NCBI GenBank assembly: GCA_030704615.1
Contig: CM060734.1
Location: 36,162,042-36,226,041, forward strand
Source of the DNA: Takakia lepidozioides
Taxonomy: Eukaryota > Streptophyta > Takakiopsida > Takakiales > Takakiaceae
Length of the DNA: 64,000 bases
Reading direction: 5' to 3'
The notes under the pieces: model-generated
Database searches by the model: none
What the model was told of the DNA's origin: nothing
What the model saw: the letters and a program-made list of their open reading frames with translations, nothing else
Program-made: the position numbers and the translations under genes
Shown here: positions 33,569 to 45,606 of the stretch, in pieces
Layout: every line of letters starts with the position of its first letter
Position numbering within the stretch: the stretch's first letter is position 1

Positions 33569-36109
33569 ATGGGCACCGTTAGACTTCCCCTTAGTCTTTT
33601 CCTGTGCGGAGTGATCTTCCTCTTGACATGGCCAAAGGCAGTGATGTGCACTCCTCACGATGATGTAATGAACGACTTCCTTGCATGGGTGGATCGGGTG
33701 GGCAAAGCGTACCAGGCAGAAGTGGCAGCTGGAACTGTCGGAGCTGCGTCAGGAAACCAAGCAGCTGCTACTAGCAAGGCCGGCGGAGGTTATATTGTTG
33801 TTGACCAAGGTGGAGCAGGTAACTACAAGACAGTGCAGGAGGCAGTGAATGCAGCGGGGGGGGGCGGACGTGTCGTCATTCAAATCAACGCTGGGACTTA
33901 TGAGTGAGTCGACCCAGTTTCTTCCTTCGTCATCACGAATCATTTCTGTTCATTCTGTCAATTTCAGGATAAGATTGTGAAAGGGAAAAGAGTAAATTAT
34001 TGTTATGCTGGGCTTGGACGACGGACACAAGAAGTAATTGTGCATTCAAAGGCAGAGTCTACAGTGAAATGTCAGGACAGCGGTCTATTAATTATTCACC
34101 TACAGTCGATGTTGGTGAATTTGATTCGATTTTCCCATCCTCCTGAGATCGTCTTTCGAATTTGAAATCATGAAAAAGCCGAAGATTTCTCAACATTTAG
34201 AAACTTAGTTCAGTACTGTAATCTGGACTGTGGTCGGAGCTTGCAGAGAGAAGATCGATATTCCATCGGGAAAGACCATTACATTCCAGGGAAATGGGAA
34301 CCCTGTGCTTACTTGGGGCGATACTGCAAATACGGCTGGAAGTACGTTCAAGAGCGCCTCAGTTGCAGTCAATTCTGATGACTTCATTGCAACGGGTGTA
34401 ACTTTCAAGGTGACTAGAGCTCTGTTGATTGAATTTTCCCCTGGACCTCGGACTGAATAGTCGAGCCAGCATATGATTCACCATCATAAAGTTGACTGTA
34501 GTTTAAGTGGGTCTACAGGAATTACTGGTCTTCTTGGTTGAGTATAACGACCTACCGTGGATCTAGATCATTGTTTTGGGCGTTGCACTTTCCAAAATCT
34601 TCTTGTAGTTCATTTACATATGATCTCTTAATCGATGTCTCTAGCCTTGTGGGAATATCTGGTGCCTATTCAGTGCCTTGGCCCAATTTTTCGTGTTAGA
34701 TAATACTAGGGACTTGGCTTCGGTCTGAGGGAAAATTCAGGATTTATCTACATGACAGTTTAACAAATATATTCAGTTTCTCAGCTGTATGATCTACCAC
34801 CTGATATTGGTCTAATCGACGTAGCTTCCGTCTTCGGACCATTCCTGATTACGATAGGTGCATTGAAATTGTGATTTGCATGTAGAATTCAGCGCCAGCC
34901 CCACCAGGGGGAGCAGTTGGCCGACAAGCAGTTGCGCTGCGGGTGTCGGGAGATAGAGCTGCCTTCTACGGTTGCTCAATGTATGGAGCTCAAGACACAC
35001 TGTACGACCACCAGGGCCGCCACTATTTCAAGAACTGCTACATTCAAGGGTCGATTGACTTTATCTTTGGCGATGCCAAGTCTCTATATCAGGTACTGGG
35101 CTATGTGTACCTCTGGGCTCCCTTACCTAAACATAGCGCCAGGAAGATCTGCAATTCCTTCAACTTCTGCTCTTGGGTGGACCAGAAAGACAGATAACAA
35201 ATTTACCCGCTTGTATTGGTCGTGGCCTAAAATTACGAGTAGCCATCGACTTGTAACATTTGATATGTACTGAGTAGAATTTGTATTTAAAAATCTTATG
35301 TCTAGGCTAGAATTTTACAAACAGTGTGTTGAATGTTCTTTGCGATCAGCGCTCAGCATTGAGATGAGGCTTGAGCACATGTACATTGAGTAAGTCAACT
35401 TTCTAATGAAAGCTGCAATTGATCTGCTGAATGGCTGCAGGGTTGTACACTCAACTCAATCGCCAGTGGAAGTGGATCACTGACTGCACAGAATAGAGGA
35501 AGTGGTTCTGAGGACACAGGATTCTCCTTCGTGGGCTGCACAGTTACAGGTTCTGGTCCTGTGTACTTGGGGCGCGCCTGGGGTCCCTACTCCAGAGTAG
35601 TCTTCGCCAACACGTATATTGGCAACCTCATCTACCCGGCAGGCTGGTTTAATTGGGGGGACAGTAGCAGAGAAAAGTGAGTATCACATCATCTTTGATC
35701 ATGACTTCAAATAAGTGCATTGGTTTGCATGATCAGTACATGAAGTTCATTGTCCTCAGCATGCAGGTTGCAACAGCACGCTCCATACGTAGCGCTTTTT
35801 TGGGATGCTGTACAGTGCTGCTGCTTTCTCTTTCCTCTACACTCCACATCGAAGCCCTCTCGTCACCGATAATGTTCATCTTAGAATGCTCTTAATTGGT
35901 CTGTACATAGGATCTACCGTAAATAACTGACCTGGTGTACGGTGTTTGTGGACCCTTTCAGCACGGTGTTCTACGGACAGTACCAATGCTCCGGCCCTGG
36001 TGCAAGTGAGAGCGGGCGTGTCGCTTGGTCTCACGAGCTGTCGGCTTCGCAGGCTGCGCCTTTCATGGACGTCAGCTTCGTTAATGGTAACCAATGGCTT
36101 CAATCATGA
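33569..36109 (+). CDS. Pectinesterase (pectin methylesterase), five exons, apparently intact
   Basis: Demethylesterifies homogalacturonan in the cell wall, releasing methanol (carbohydrate esterase family 8). Exons I infer from GT-AG sites and frame: 33,569-33,903, 34,247-34,409, 34,886-35,092, 35,441-35,676, 35,962-36,109, giving 362 residues. Residues 1-27 form a hydrophobic signal peptide, so secretion is expected. There is no PMEI-like pro-domain, so it is the short class without a pro-region. Conserved residues are all present: Gln180 in RQAVALRV, Gln202-Asp203 in GAQDTLYDH, Asp224 in DFIFG, Arg280 and Trp282 in [10 protein letters not shown]. The usual FIFGNA is FIFGDA. The C-terminus reads [16 protein letters not shown]. 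The start is the only in-frame ATG before the signal peptide and sits 169 bp after a TATA box. No disabling change was seen. The neighbours are transposons. Confidence 0.93.
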
Positions 36110-36444
36110 TTTGTTGACCCAATTGCTAGTGCGTAGATCCAGCCGTCTCGCACACCAAAGCAGGCCCTACCGGAGGCATCAGGTAAAGGCATGGGTGGCC
36201 GCAGAGAATTTCTATAAGCGTCGACAAGTAAAGGTAACTATATAGGATAACGTGTTGTGTCAAAGTTGCGTCTTAGTACTTGCCCAACCAAGTTGTATGT
36301 GCCTCCGATAGATATCCGTAAGTAGGTGCGCGGTTCTAAGTTCTGCTGGTCCTCGACAGCCGATACAACAGCCTCGAATCTAGAAGTTCTGGATTCGTGA
36401 AGCTGAAACTGTAAAGATTTATTGTACCCTGCTATGTATACATC

Positions 36445-36450
36445 AATAAA
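36445..36450 (+). terminator. Polyadenylation signal, probably of the pectinesterase gene
   Basis: AATAAA lies 336 bp after the pectinesterase stop codon on the same strand. It is a plausible 3'-end signal, not proven. Confidence 0.4.
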
Positions 36451-36459
36451 GCGAGCCAA

Positions 36460-39400
36460 CTGGTATTTGAAGTAACGTGCTGCGTGATAGTTCCGCTGTG
36501 AGGTTGGCCTGGATTTAATGGCTTTGACAATGGCCGTAGATAGCAGCTCGGATTACTTGTGATGTTTTCAACTGTTCAAAACATGTACATAGTACATACC
36601 CCTTAACCAGTTAGAACGCGCTGATAGGTCGTCTCAGAGTGGCAGCTGGGCAATGGATCATGATTGAAGCCATTGATTACTGATGATGGAGGGTTGTCCG
36701 AGAGAGGCAGAGTCTGTTGTGCCATGAGGTTGTGAGACCAGGCGATGCGCCCGTGCTCATACAGTTCTTTTGCATTTTCACAGCGGCTTCTTCTAGTATA
36801 CAAGTGTTGGAGCTTGAACTTCCTCACCCTGACTGTCGGTGTGTTTCTTTGGAATACCTTGTATTTGCGTGTTTGGTTGAAGTGGAAGGATTAAACAGCA
36901 GGAAACGGTAATTGGGGGGACGGAAGAAGGGAGAAAACCGGGTGGGGGGGGCGGGGGGTTTGGTTCGCATTTGGAAGGGAGGAGGGGGTTCAAGAAGGGA
37001 GTAATAGCTCCGGCCAGGGCACAGGGAGTATCATCAACCCAGTGTTCGTCAGAAATGATCTTTTCTTTCATTTGTCTTGGATTGGCCTGCCAGGGTTTTT
37101 CTTTCTTTCTTTTTCCTTCTGCTCAAGAGGGTAGTAAACTCATCCAAAACACTTTGGTACTGCTCATTGCATGCTAATTTGGTGGTGATTTAAGGATGAG
37201 TCACGGCGCTCCCTTCCCCAGCACTTTTCTTTAGAGAGCTCGTTTCAGTATTGTCTACTATAGGACGTTCATTGCTTTAGAGGGATAATTCATGTCTGTA
37301 GAATCAGAGAGTTCCTACAGACATGAGGGAAGAATGTGGCAATCTTAGCACAGCTGTGTCTTGCATCTCATCTTGTTAGTCACGCTATCCAGACAAGGGA
37401 AACAGACAATGATACCATTCGTCCTGATACCTAAATCTATTGGTGTTGAGTGGAGGAGGTGTAGGCACAAACAGTTGTAAGCTTCCCTTGTCTTGTGTCT
37501 CATGGCCTCAGTAAGACCACTGTCTGGTTTATTCACTTTTCTTCCTTTCTCCACAGTAGTTACTTTTGGGCTGTTTTTAGGCTCTGGTTTTGTTTCCTCT
37601 CTCTTGTTTTTCCCATTTTGTCCCATAAGCTCTTTGAGCTTTCCGCGGACGTTATAAAGTAACTTTCATTTCCTTTCTCCACATGCAAGTGTTGCAGTAC
37701 TCTTAGAGCCCTTTTGACATGACCCAATGTGCAGCAGAATCATCTAACCCATTCAAATGTTATAGCAATAGCAATTAGCAAGCTTTATTGTGGATCTTGT
37801 CTATAAAAAGGATGCCATCAGTCTAGGGAAGAGAAGGACAGGCGACATCAGATGACAAAATATGGTGGCATGTATAGCAGCAATCCTTCAAATACTCCAT
37901 ATGTCCTCTCATTTTGTTACTCCGATACATGATTTATATGCGAATAAGGTCCCTCATTTGATGACTACACATCCCCTGATCGCCCATACATAACTGACAC
38001 CAAACACCAAAATAATTGACACTATTATAATACACATTGGGTTAGATTGTATACTCCTAGAAAATCTCGGGTCAAATTTTGGTCAGGGACAGCTTTCTAT
38101 TCAGAGCATGTATGTACACCAAAGATTCTTGTGAAAGACAATCCTTACCCCCTGAAGGTGTGCCAGCTCGGTTTTACTTGGTCGCTGTCACAACATGAAC
38201 AGTCTTCTCATAGTTATCCGGGGCAAGCATTCCAGTTACTTTAGTAAGTCTTTTCAAAGGGCATGAGAAAGAGAGAGGGAGGAGTGTAATGTTCAATTTT
38301 TGAGGAGCAGATACAGGTTTCGTGGTGGGTTTTCCTCAGGAGGATGCAAAAAGACAGGAAGAAGCAGTCAAGAATTGGTACACGGTGTGAAGACCCCACA
38401 TGTCACAACTTCTAAGCCATTTTTAGTTGCTTCTCCCTATGTTGTTACTCCGTTGCAAGGATGGCCATCTATTTTCAACCAAAGAGAAAGAGAGACAGCA
38501 GCACAGAGGGCAACGTACAAAGCTGCCCTTTTGTACACACCGGCTTGAGGTCACGTGACTACGTCACGTATCTGACCTGCAGAGGTGAGTAGGGTACAGA
38601 GAATTGAGAGCCAGAGATGTAGTAAGAGGCAAATATTCAGTTTGAAGGCTGACATGAGGAAATGAACATTGCCTAGTCCAGGTCTTTGCTTGCATTATGT
38701 ATGTTATGTGTGATAGCCACTATGGTTGGAATACAACCTGTATGAGCGTATAAACTACCACTTGAGGCAACATTGAAACCATTGCTTTGATGTGCAAATG
38801 CACGGTCCTGAACTCCATATTCCATACCCTTTAACCAGCTTGTCATTGGCTGTGCCCAAGCACTACTCCAATTTCAGACTGATACACAGCTGAACCCGTG
38901 ACTGGCTCTGGGAGGGTTGATCTAAATATGCTCAATGGGACGTTAACTCAGATTGAAGACATAATGGATGAAAGATGGATAAGGTGAACTGAAGGTACAA
39001 ACTCGTACATGGAGCAAGTAGCCAAGCCAATCGTTGTAATCTAGTACTTCCTTCCATTGCTTCCCCGCACTTATCTGCACCACAGTAGACACACTTATTG
39101 TGTGCCACTTCTGTGTGGACAAGAGGGCTATCTTGGTTCACCAACTTTGAAAGACTCAAGGCTGAGCCAAAAGCCCAGGCCCTTTTGGGACCTAGTTATT
39201 GGGCATGCATACACAGCAGATTGATGTTGTGTCGAGGGATTTCTAGAGGATATCTGGAAAACTCAGATTAATTCTGGTAAGTCATAAACAGGCGTCAGCC
39301 CCTGACAAAGGTAAGTTTCTGTCCCTTTGTGTTCCGCTCAAACTGAGCGCGGGGTCAATGGCCACAAGGCTACGGCAAACTAGGTCTTATGAGTACAATC

Positions 39401-40290
39401 TTTTTCCTTGGTTTGTTGTATTGTAGTCACGTTGGCATCCTGGTTCTATTTTTCGTTGTTTCAAGATGTGCATTCTTGTTTGTGTCTGCAGCTGCTGGCA
39501 ATAACTGGGAAGGGGGATGAAATTTGTGGGGCTGTGCTGAGTGTGAGGAGACAAGGAGACAAGGAGACAAGATTGCCATGGGGACCAAGACAGCATCCAA
39601 TGAAGCTACCCTGGTTGGCAGTTGACCTCTGACTGAGTTGGTGACTAGCTAAGCAGCCACGTTTTCATGTGTTTCATTTGTCACTGGGTGTGTGGAATTT
39701 GATCTTCAGGTGTTACAGCCAGATTACAGTTGTATGTGTCCTTAGGGGGGTCCAGTTTCTCTTGATTGTGGTTTATAAAGCTTATTTATAACAATTGTTG
39801 GCTGGGTGACGGGTCTCAAATAGACACTGCTTTCATTCTTCTGGTATGTCAAGAGGTTTGTTTTGCTGATGCTCCATCGTGTTCAAGATACAGCAAACCA
39901 CTTCGTAACTTGAAGGCTTGTCATCAGCAGATGTTAACGATGTTTGTGAAATCCACATTTAAGTGCTGGTGTATTTCCACATCACCTACAGGAAGACATT
40001 TTAATTGGTGGTCACTTTGAAAATCACTGAGAAACAACATAGCCCTCTTGTCCACACAACGGGCAATTGCAATCCCTCTTTCCTCTCTGCTTTGCTGTTC
40101 AAAGGTAGGCTTCCCGCCCTGAGTTTAAATTTAAGTGGAGTGCGAGCGTGGGTAAACCGTTGAGGTCATCCATGATATCCTCTCCCATGTCACAGACTGG
40201 AAACAAGTTCAGGGAAGTTTTCTGCCTAACTTCATTTTAATCAGACAATTTCCTGGACCCCACACATGGGTTTGGACACAGCCTCTAAGT
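36460..40290. other. Intergenic stretch, no supported gene
   Basis: Only short uninformative frames. Noted sites: a G-run cluster at 36,914-36,965; a 9-bp triplet repeat AGGAGACA at about 39,546-39,572; and 39,335-39,400, which resembles 52,603-52,662 (shared GCCACAAGRCTACGGCAAAC), suggesting diverged copies of one short interspersed element. Confidence 0.4.
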
Positions 40291-40294
40291 CAGA

Positions 40295-40964
40295 TTGATC
40301 AAGCAGGGTCAAGACTTGCGGGCTCAGATTCAGATCCTTGAGAATCTCTTTAATACTCTCTTCCGCCCAGACTTAGCCTGTTTGACAAGGAAAAGAGAGG
40401 GGGATGGAGAAGAGAGGAAGGCTAACAGAAAGAGGAAAAGGACGATATCGCAGCCTGCATCAATTACCAAGGGCATCTTATCAACCTCTCTCAAATCATG
40501 AAAAGGTGGTGCGAAGGATGCTTGAGGGAAATTTTCAGACAATTGCTTGAAAAATGTCAAACAAGAGCAGAAGAAGAATCCTCGCCCAGTTATGTGACCA
40601 GGGAAGACTTGGAAGCCTTCAGGCACCCAATTTGGTAAGGCAACACACTCACCCACAAGCTCTGTGTACATCTCCCACTGCAAAACGAAGGTGGTAAAAC
40701 CTTTTGTCAATTCACAATCTGTGGAAAAGAGAGAAGGGATGGCAGCTGGAGCCAACAACCACCCCATATGTCCAAGGACGGTGGAGGAGCGAGTTATATG
40801 ACGGACAGCTCTTGATCCCTTCACAAAGAGATAGCTACACCAAAACTCTTGGCGCTGAAGCTCTCCTGGATCTCAACAAAGATTCCTCATGGATAGTAGG
40901 CAGAGATGACTGTGGGCAGTGGTTGCCAAAAGGTGACATACATTGGGTTGACTTTGATGCGTAA
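40295..40964 (+). pseudogene. Unrecognised gene-like fragments
   Basis: Adjacent + strand frames have protein-like composition but no family I can name. A Lys/Arg-rich segment lies at 40,295-40,501. It is followed by a segment at about 40,501-40,640 reading WCEGCLREIFRQLLEKCQ and TREDLEAFRHPIW, which ends at a TAA overlapping a possible GTAAGG donor. A third at 40,704-40,964 ends with LNKDSSWIVGRDDCGQWL and DIHWVDFDA. The minus strand is also open over 40,330-40,824 (164 codons). This may be exons of an unannotated gene or a captured fragment. Confidence 0.25.
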
Positions 40965-41101
40965 GCGACATCTCCAGTGTGAAGTTGCATTGTATTACAA
41001 AGCAGAAGGCCAGTCGAAACCTACAGTGTGGAGCCAGAAAGTGTCGAAGGCGTCCTTGCCTATGGAATGTCAAAAGGGCCATGCTTCCTCTTTCAGTTAT
41101 G

Positions 41102-41160
41102 CACCCATGACCACTGGATAGATGCCGGTTGCCACTGGAAAGATGCCGGCTACCACTGGT
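41102..41160. repeat. Short tandem repeat, ~21-bp unit
   Basis: ACCACTGGATAGATGCCGGTT is followed by CCACTGGAAAGATGCCGGCT and a third partial unit CCACTGGTTACCG. Confidence 0.85.
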
Positions 41161-41999
41161 TACCGTGGGAGGACAGCGGCCTTGCGTGACCGTACTTTAT
41201 ATCAAGTATTTATACGAATATTGAGTAAATTTATACGAGAATTTCATACATTCCAAATGTTTTTGTAGAATGCCCGGTTCATCGCGCGGGCAGGGTTCTC
41301 TCGAGGAAGGGGAAACAAGACTGAAGACGAACTAGGGCAAGAGGAATTCCATACACCATAGAACAAGCGCACCATAGATTTTTGTGTTCTTAATGCTAAG
41401 ATCTATTTTTTCTTTGAAGGTGGTCATTTTGGATGTAATAGTAGAGCTGATTATAGAAGGTATGTAGGTCTGGGTCTGAAGAGAAATCCACATTTACCCT
41501 TTTCCAATTTATCCTCCAATAATATATTTGGCCCCAAGTAAAGGGTGTATAGAAATGATTTACACTTCATACATGTAAGGGCAAGTACGGTATAAATCAC
41601 AGTATTTATCCATATGAAGGTTAAAGGATAAGGATAAATGAGGAGGGTACATCCGGGTATATCATTTAACCTTACACTGATTTATCCTCAGAGTGAATCC
41701 AGGTAAATGACATATCCGCACAACATTGGTTATAACGTAATAATAACCCGGATGTGTGGTGATGGCCATCAATCGTGATAACTTATCGCTTTTGGTGTAT
41801 GCACGGTATTTGAGATGCAGTTGGCAGCAAAGGATCATGGTTCAGTTTTCTGTATGTTTGTACCTGATTTGAGTATGATCCTGGATGGAGCAATATATCC
41901 AAATATATATATATATATATATATACAAAAATTGCTCAGTAGGGAATCGGCAGCTTTCCCTTCTTGCAGAAATGTTTGCAAGATCAAAATAGCATTGTA

Positions 42000-42183
42000 T
42001 GGTTGTCTTGAATCATGTAGTTATGCAAACGTCTAACCATGTAGTCTCTCACATGACTATGTAGTCATCTGAACGACTACGTACATCCCAATTTGGTCTA
42101 TCAATATAAAGAAGTCATGGTGAAAGTCAAGAAAATTAAACCATGACTGCCGCATGTTGAACTATCGCGATATGTTGTAGTGT
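42000..42183 (-). mobile_element. CACTA-like right terminus, unpaired
   Basis: The sequence ends TATCGCGATATGTTGTAGTG, so on the minus strand it begins CACTACAACATATCGCG, a CACTA-family end. Subterminal repeats of TAGTC/GACTAC words (GTAGTCTCTCACATGACTA, GTAGTCATCTGAACGACTAC) lie just inside, similar in style to the ends of the element at 19,895-26,149. No matching left end was found within the window. A second TGTAGTG end-like site is at about 42,356-42,362. Confidence 0.45.
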
Positions 42184-43362
42184 GTACACACAATAATGAG
42201 CAGACTACACTCGAAACCTCATACTCATTCATATCCGCTACCGTTACATGCGGATAGCTCTCCCGCGCATGACTTCATAAAAGCCCTAAACTACCATAAA
42301 GCAATCATGGGTCACGCATGACCTTCTTTACTATCAAGAACAAGCAGTACTTATAATGTAGTGTCCAACGTGAACTTCACATGTTTAAACTCACATTGTC
42401 ATGCACGTTTGGAACTCCTGCTGTACAACTTTGATCTTTGCGATGTTCTTATCTCTTATAAGTTTCTCGTAGGTAGTGAGGAGAGCACTATCCACAACAC
42501 CTCGCTTCACCATCGTCGACTGTACATATGCAAGCTGCAAAAGGAAATGTGAAAATATGTGTTCGTTGGTATGTATAATGTACATATAATGTCAAGAACT
42601 AGAACCCATACTACAAGGTTAACATTTTTTAATGTATAGATGAGGAGTTTGAACTGTGTACGTCCACATCACGTTGATCGACTGAAAAGAATAGATGTTA
42701 AGTTATGGAGGAAGCCATGGCCATAGTCCATGGAGAGTACAGGAAAATACGATACAACTGCTGTATATGTCATGAAGACAAATGACAGTTAAGATACACA
42801 ACAAAGCAATACCTTCTTCACTATGAAAGGGACCCCAACCTTTGGTACTCCTGAAAGTATCTCATTTCAATTTATGAAAGTAGAGTGCTTTCTTGAACAA
42901 CACTCCCACCACAATCTTATCTCTTGTCTTATAGCTTATTTCAAACGTTACCAACCTACTGGAACAGAGAGAGCAGCAACCTTACCTCCTCCTTCCCTCT
43001 CTGCATTTGTTTATTCACTTGACAAATCAAAGAAAAAATGACCCAAAACACCATTGTTCAAAAATTCATCATCATTGGTCCTGCCTGCAGGTTGTCCGAT
43101 CCCTTGTTCATTTCCATCACACCTTCAGCCAGCGGCTCCTCTGAACTATTCATGAGCCTCTGCCTGCCTAATCGTAGCCAAGTAATCATAGAATTACGTA
43201 GCATGCAAGAAATGAAAGTAGATTGGAAAATTAACATTTAAGCAGTAGGAATATGGAGTGCGGGCCGAGCACTCGGATAGCTACCTTTGGAACCCAAGTG
43301 GAGCAGTACACGACCCTCAGCACCTTGTGTGACTGCAACTTGTAGACTTCCAAAGCCAGCCA

Positions 43363-43944
43363 CTACCAGCCGTCAGCTTTCTTAAGCCAAAAACTTGCGC
43401 AGACAGCCTCTCTCCACGTGCGCGACAACACAGCCGAGACCGAATAATCACTCAGATTCTCAAAAACACTCGAACGAACCACACGTTGTGATGCAAAGGT
43501 AGTACCTATACTTAAGATCACTAAATCAGATGACTGCACAATCAAGGCCTCACCTCTGAAACCATCAATAAATTGGGAATAAGTAGGTGCTAATACGCAA
43601 GGTCGGAGATGAAATCGCAACGTCCTCAAAATCAGAGCTCCCGTGCCTTGTAATATAAACGACAACCAACTTCGCCCCACTAGACTAGGGCCATGGTGAA
43701 GCTCCGCACTTCGAACACCAAAGAGAGACATATAGAGACCTAGTTCCAGCCATTCTCGGTGATGCAGGAAGCGTGACTTAATCGCTTCGGACGGCAAGCG
43801 TTCAGCGTTGCGCAATTCAAATTCTTTCTTAGCAAGTTGTTTTGCTCTAGACACCACCACACTAGGCTCAAGCGAAGGTCTTGCAAACATGAATTCGTGA
43901 TGACTGGTCAACGCAGCAATGTCTTCTACAACAGCCTTTCTATG
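43363..43944 (-). CDS. Unrecognised ORF
   Basis: Open minus-strand frame of about 190 codons. Its upstream part has natural-looking composition: VVEDIAALTSHHEFMFARPS, VVVSRAKQLAKKEFELRNAE, LPSEAIKSRFLHHREWLELG. I recognise no domain. It follows, 34 bp downstream, a short acidic ORF on the same strand (43,978-44,121), so the two may be exons or broken parts of one gene, possibly transposon-derived. The first in-frame ATG is internal (codons for MFARP), so no reliable start is assigned. Confidence 0.25.
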   Translation of the reverse strand, partial: HRKAVVEDIAALTSHHEFMFARPSLEPSVVVSRAKQLAKKEFELRNAERLPSEAIKSRFLHHREWLELGLYMSLFGVRSAELHHGPSLVGRSWLSFILQGTGALILRTLRFHLRPCVLAPTYSQFIDGFRGEALIVQSSDLVILSIGTTFASQRVVRSSVFENLSDYSVSAVLSRTWREAVCASFWLKKADGW

Positions 43945-43977
43945 CGTTCAAACCAAAGCTGATCATCATCACATATT

Positions 43978-44121
43978 TTACACAACATCATCTACTTCTT
44001 GTGATAGCTGAATATCCCTTTCCAACTCTGCTGTTTGCTGCCTACTCTCAAAGTCCTCAAGTCCAGGGTCAATAAAGTTGTAGTACTCCGGATCGCAACT
44101 ATCTAGAGAACTATTAGACAT
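43978..44121 (-). CDS. Short acidic ORF, possible N-terminus of a broken gene
   Basis: ATG at 44,121 reading leftwards gives 47 residues: MSNSSLDSCDPEYYNFIDPG, then LEDFESRQQTAELERDIQLS and QEVDDVV before TAA. It is Asp/Glu/Ser-rich. Such acidic starts are common in plant PIF/Harbinger-like and other domesticated transposase ORFs, but this is only resemblance of style. The following ORF on the same strand is in a different frame. Confidence 0.25.
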   Translation of the reverse strand: MSNSSLDSCDPEYYNFIDPGLEDFESRQQTAELERDIQLSQEVDDVV

Positions 44122-44429
44122 TTTAGACCTTGGCGACCGGCACTGGTACTACTGTTCTTCCACCCACAACAAGACTGGAGATATTTAACAAATGGACAGT
44201 ACCCGCATGATAGGGAAAAAGTAGGAAGGGTGGGAAAGGGAAAGATAACAACACTCTGTTCCCAGCCCCCTGCCCTCCTTCCCAACCCTCTGCCATCTCT
44301 TTTTATATCTGCTTAGACTAGTATACAGGAATTAGGGATTAAGGTCATGAAAAATATAACACACACCGCTGTTTTGTATATATTGAGCATTCAAATGATT
44401 CGGTCCCGAATTTTCAAGAATTGTTTTAA

Positions 44430-45080
44430 TAAATCGGGATAGCTAGAGCTGGTGGTCCCGATATAGAAAAATATATCTAATAAAATAGGAATGCCAGCTC
44501 TGGCAGTCTCGAACGTTTTTTTTTTTCAATCTGGATATAGTCGACACGGCCAGCTTTTATTTTTTATTTTTTTCAGATAAAATCGGGACCGCCAGAGCTG
44601 GCGGTCCCGGTTTTTTTCTTTTTTGTTCTGAAATTGAATTCGGGATCGCCAATATTGATGGTCACTTGTATTTCAGAAGATTGAAAAGACAAGCGACCGT
44701 CAATATTAGAGGTCGTAAGCATTGAAAAAATATATTTATTTTTCTTAAGAATATGTGTGACCGTCAATATCGGCGGTCGCATGCATTGAAAAAAAAAATG
44801 AAAAAACATGTGACCGCCAATATTGGCGCGGTCATACTCTAAAAAAGAAAAAACAGAAAAAATATGTGACCCCCAATATTGGTGCTCGCACGTATTTTTT
44901 TTAAAATAAAATAAAAATATGATCTCAGTATTGGCGGTTGCACGTATTTAAAAAAATTAAAAATAACAGTCGTATGCATTTATAAATAAAATTGAATGCT
45001 GTGATCGCCAATATTGGTGGTCGCATGCATTTGTTTTTAAAAAAAAATGCTGCAACTGCCAATATTGGTGGTCGCAGTCA
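44430..45080. repeat. Left palindrome array, about 12 units
   Basis: Units occur every ~50-60 bp, separated by A/T-rich spacers. The first four have an AGCT-type core (for example GGGACCGCCAGAGCTGGCGGTCCC at 44,584-44,607). From about 44,640 on, the core changes to AATATT (for example GACCGCCAATATTGGCGCGGTC near 44,812 and GATCGCCAATATTGGTGGTCGC near 45,001). Both halves of each palindrome vary, often with the same change on each side. Confidence 0.9.
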
Positions 45081-45606
45081 TTTAAAAATAAAAATAAATA
45101 TAGCGACGTGACTGCTGAAGTGTCACATTGTTATCTTCAATTTTTATTACTAATATATCCGCAAATATAACGTGACGTAGATCGCATCAGCGTCCAGTAT
45201 GACGCGACCTAATGTGACGCGACCAACGTGACGCTAATAACTACGCCCCACATCGTAAGACCTAGAATTTTGACTCTGAGCCACCTCAAATTACCAACTT
45301 CTGAGGAAAAAGTGAGAGATGCGTGCACCTTCGATTCTCGAAGGTGAAGGCTTTGAGCGTTGTGTAGACGTTTTTTTTTTGGTTCCCAATTACATCATCT
45401 CTACTTACTATTCATTGACATCCACTGTTGCATTATGTTCGGCGCTGTGATTATGATCATCGTTTGAGTCAGGCTCATAATCCCCACTTGTCGTCTTTTC
45501 ACTATTCCTACTCCCCTCTTGCGATGGAGCCTCTTTATCGTTTGTATCATCTCCCAAATCTATCATTGTCCATTGTGGTGAAGAGACACCATAATTTATG
45601 ATCCTA

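Noticed and set aside
33970-34165. Extra pectinesterase exon starting after TTTCAG at 33,969
   Set aside because: Joining it to exon 1 creates an immediate stop. The acceptor at 34,246 restores the conserved [17 protein letters not shown] in frame.
40330-40824. 164-codon minus-strand ORF with a hydrophobic stretch
   Set aside because: The hydrophobic run is the reverse of an A/G-rich + strand tract. The + strand frames look more protein-like.
44430-45080. Regularly spaced palindromic repeats resemble a CRISPR array
   Set aside because: The repeats are degenerate, the spacers are A/T-rich low-complexity DNA of variable length, a second inverted array exists, and the context is plant nuclear DNA.
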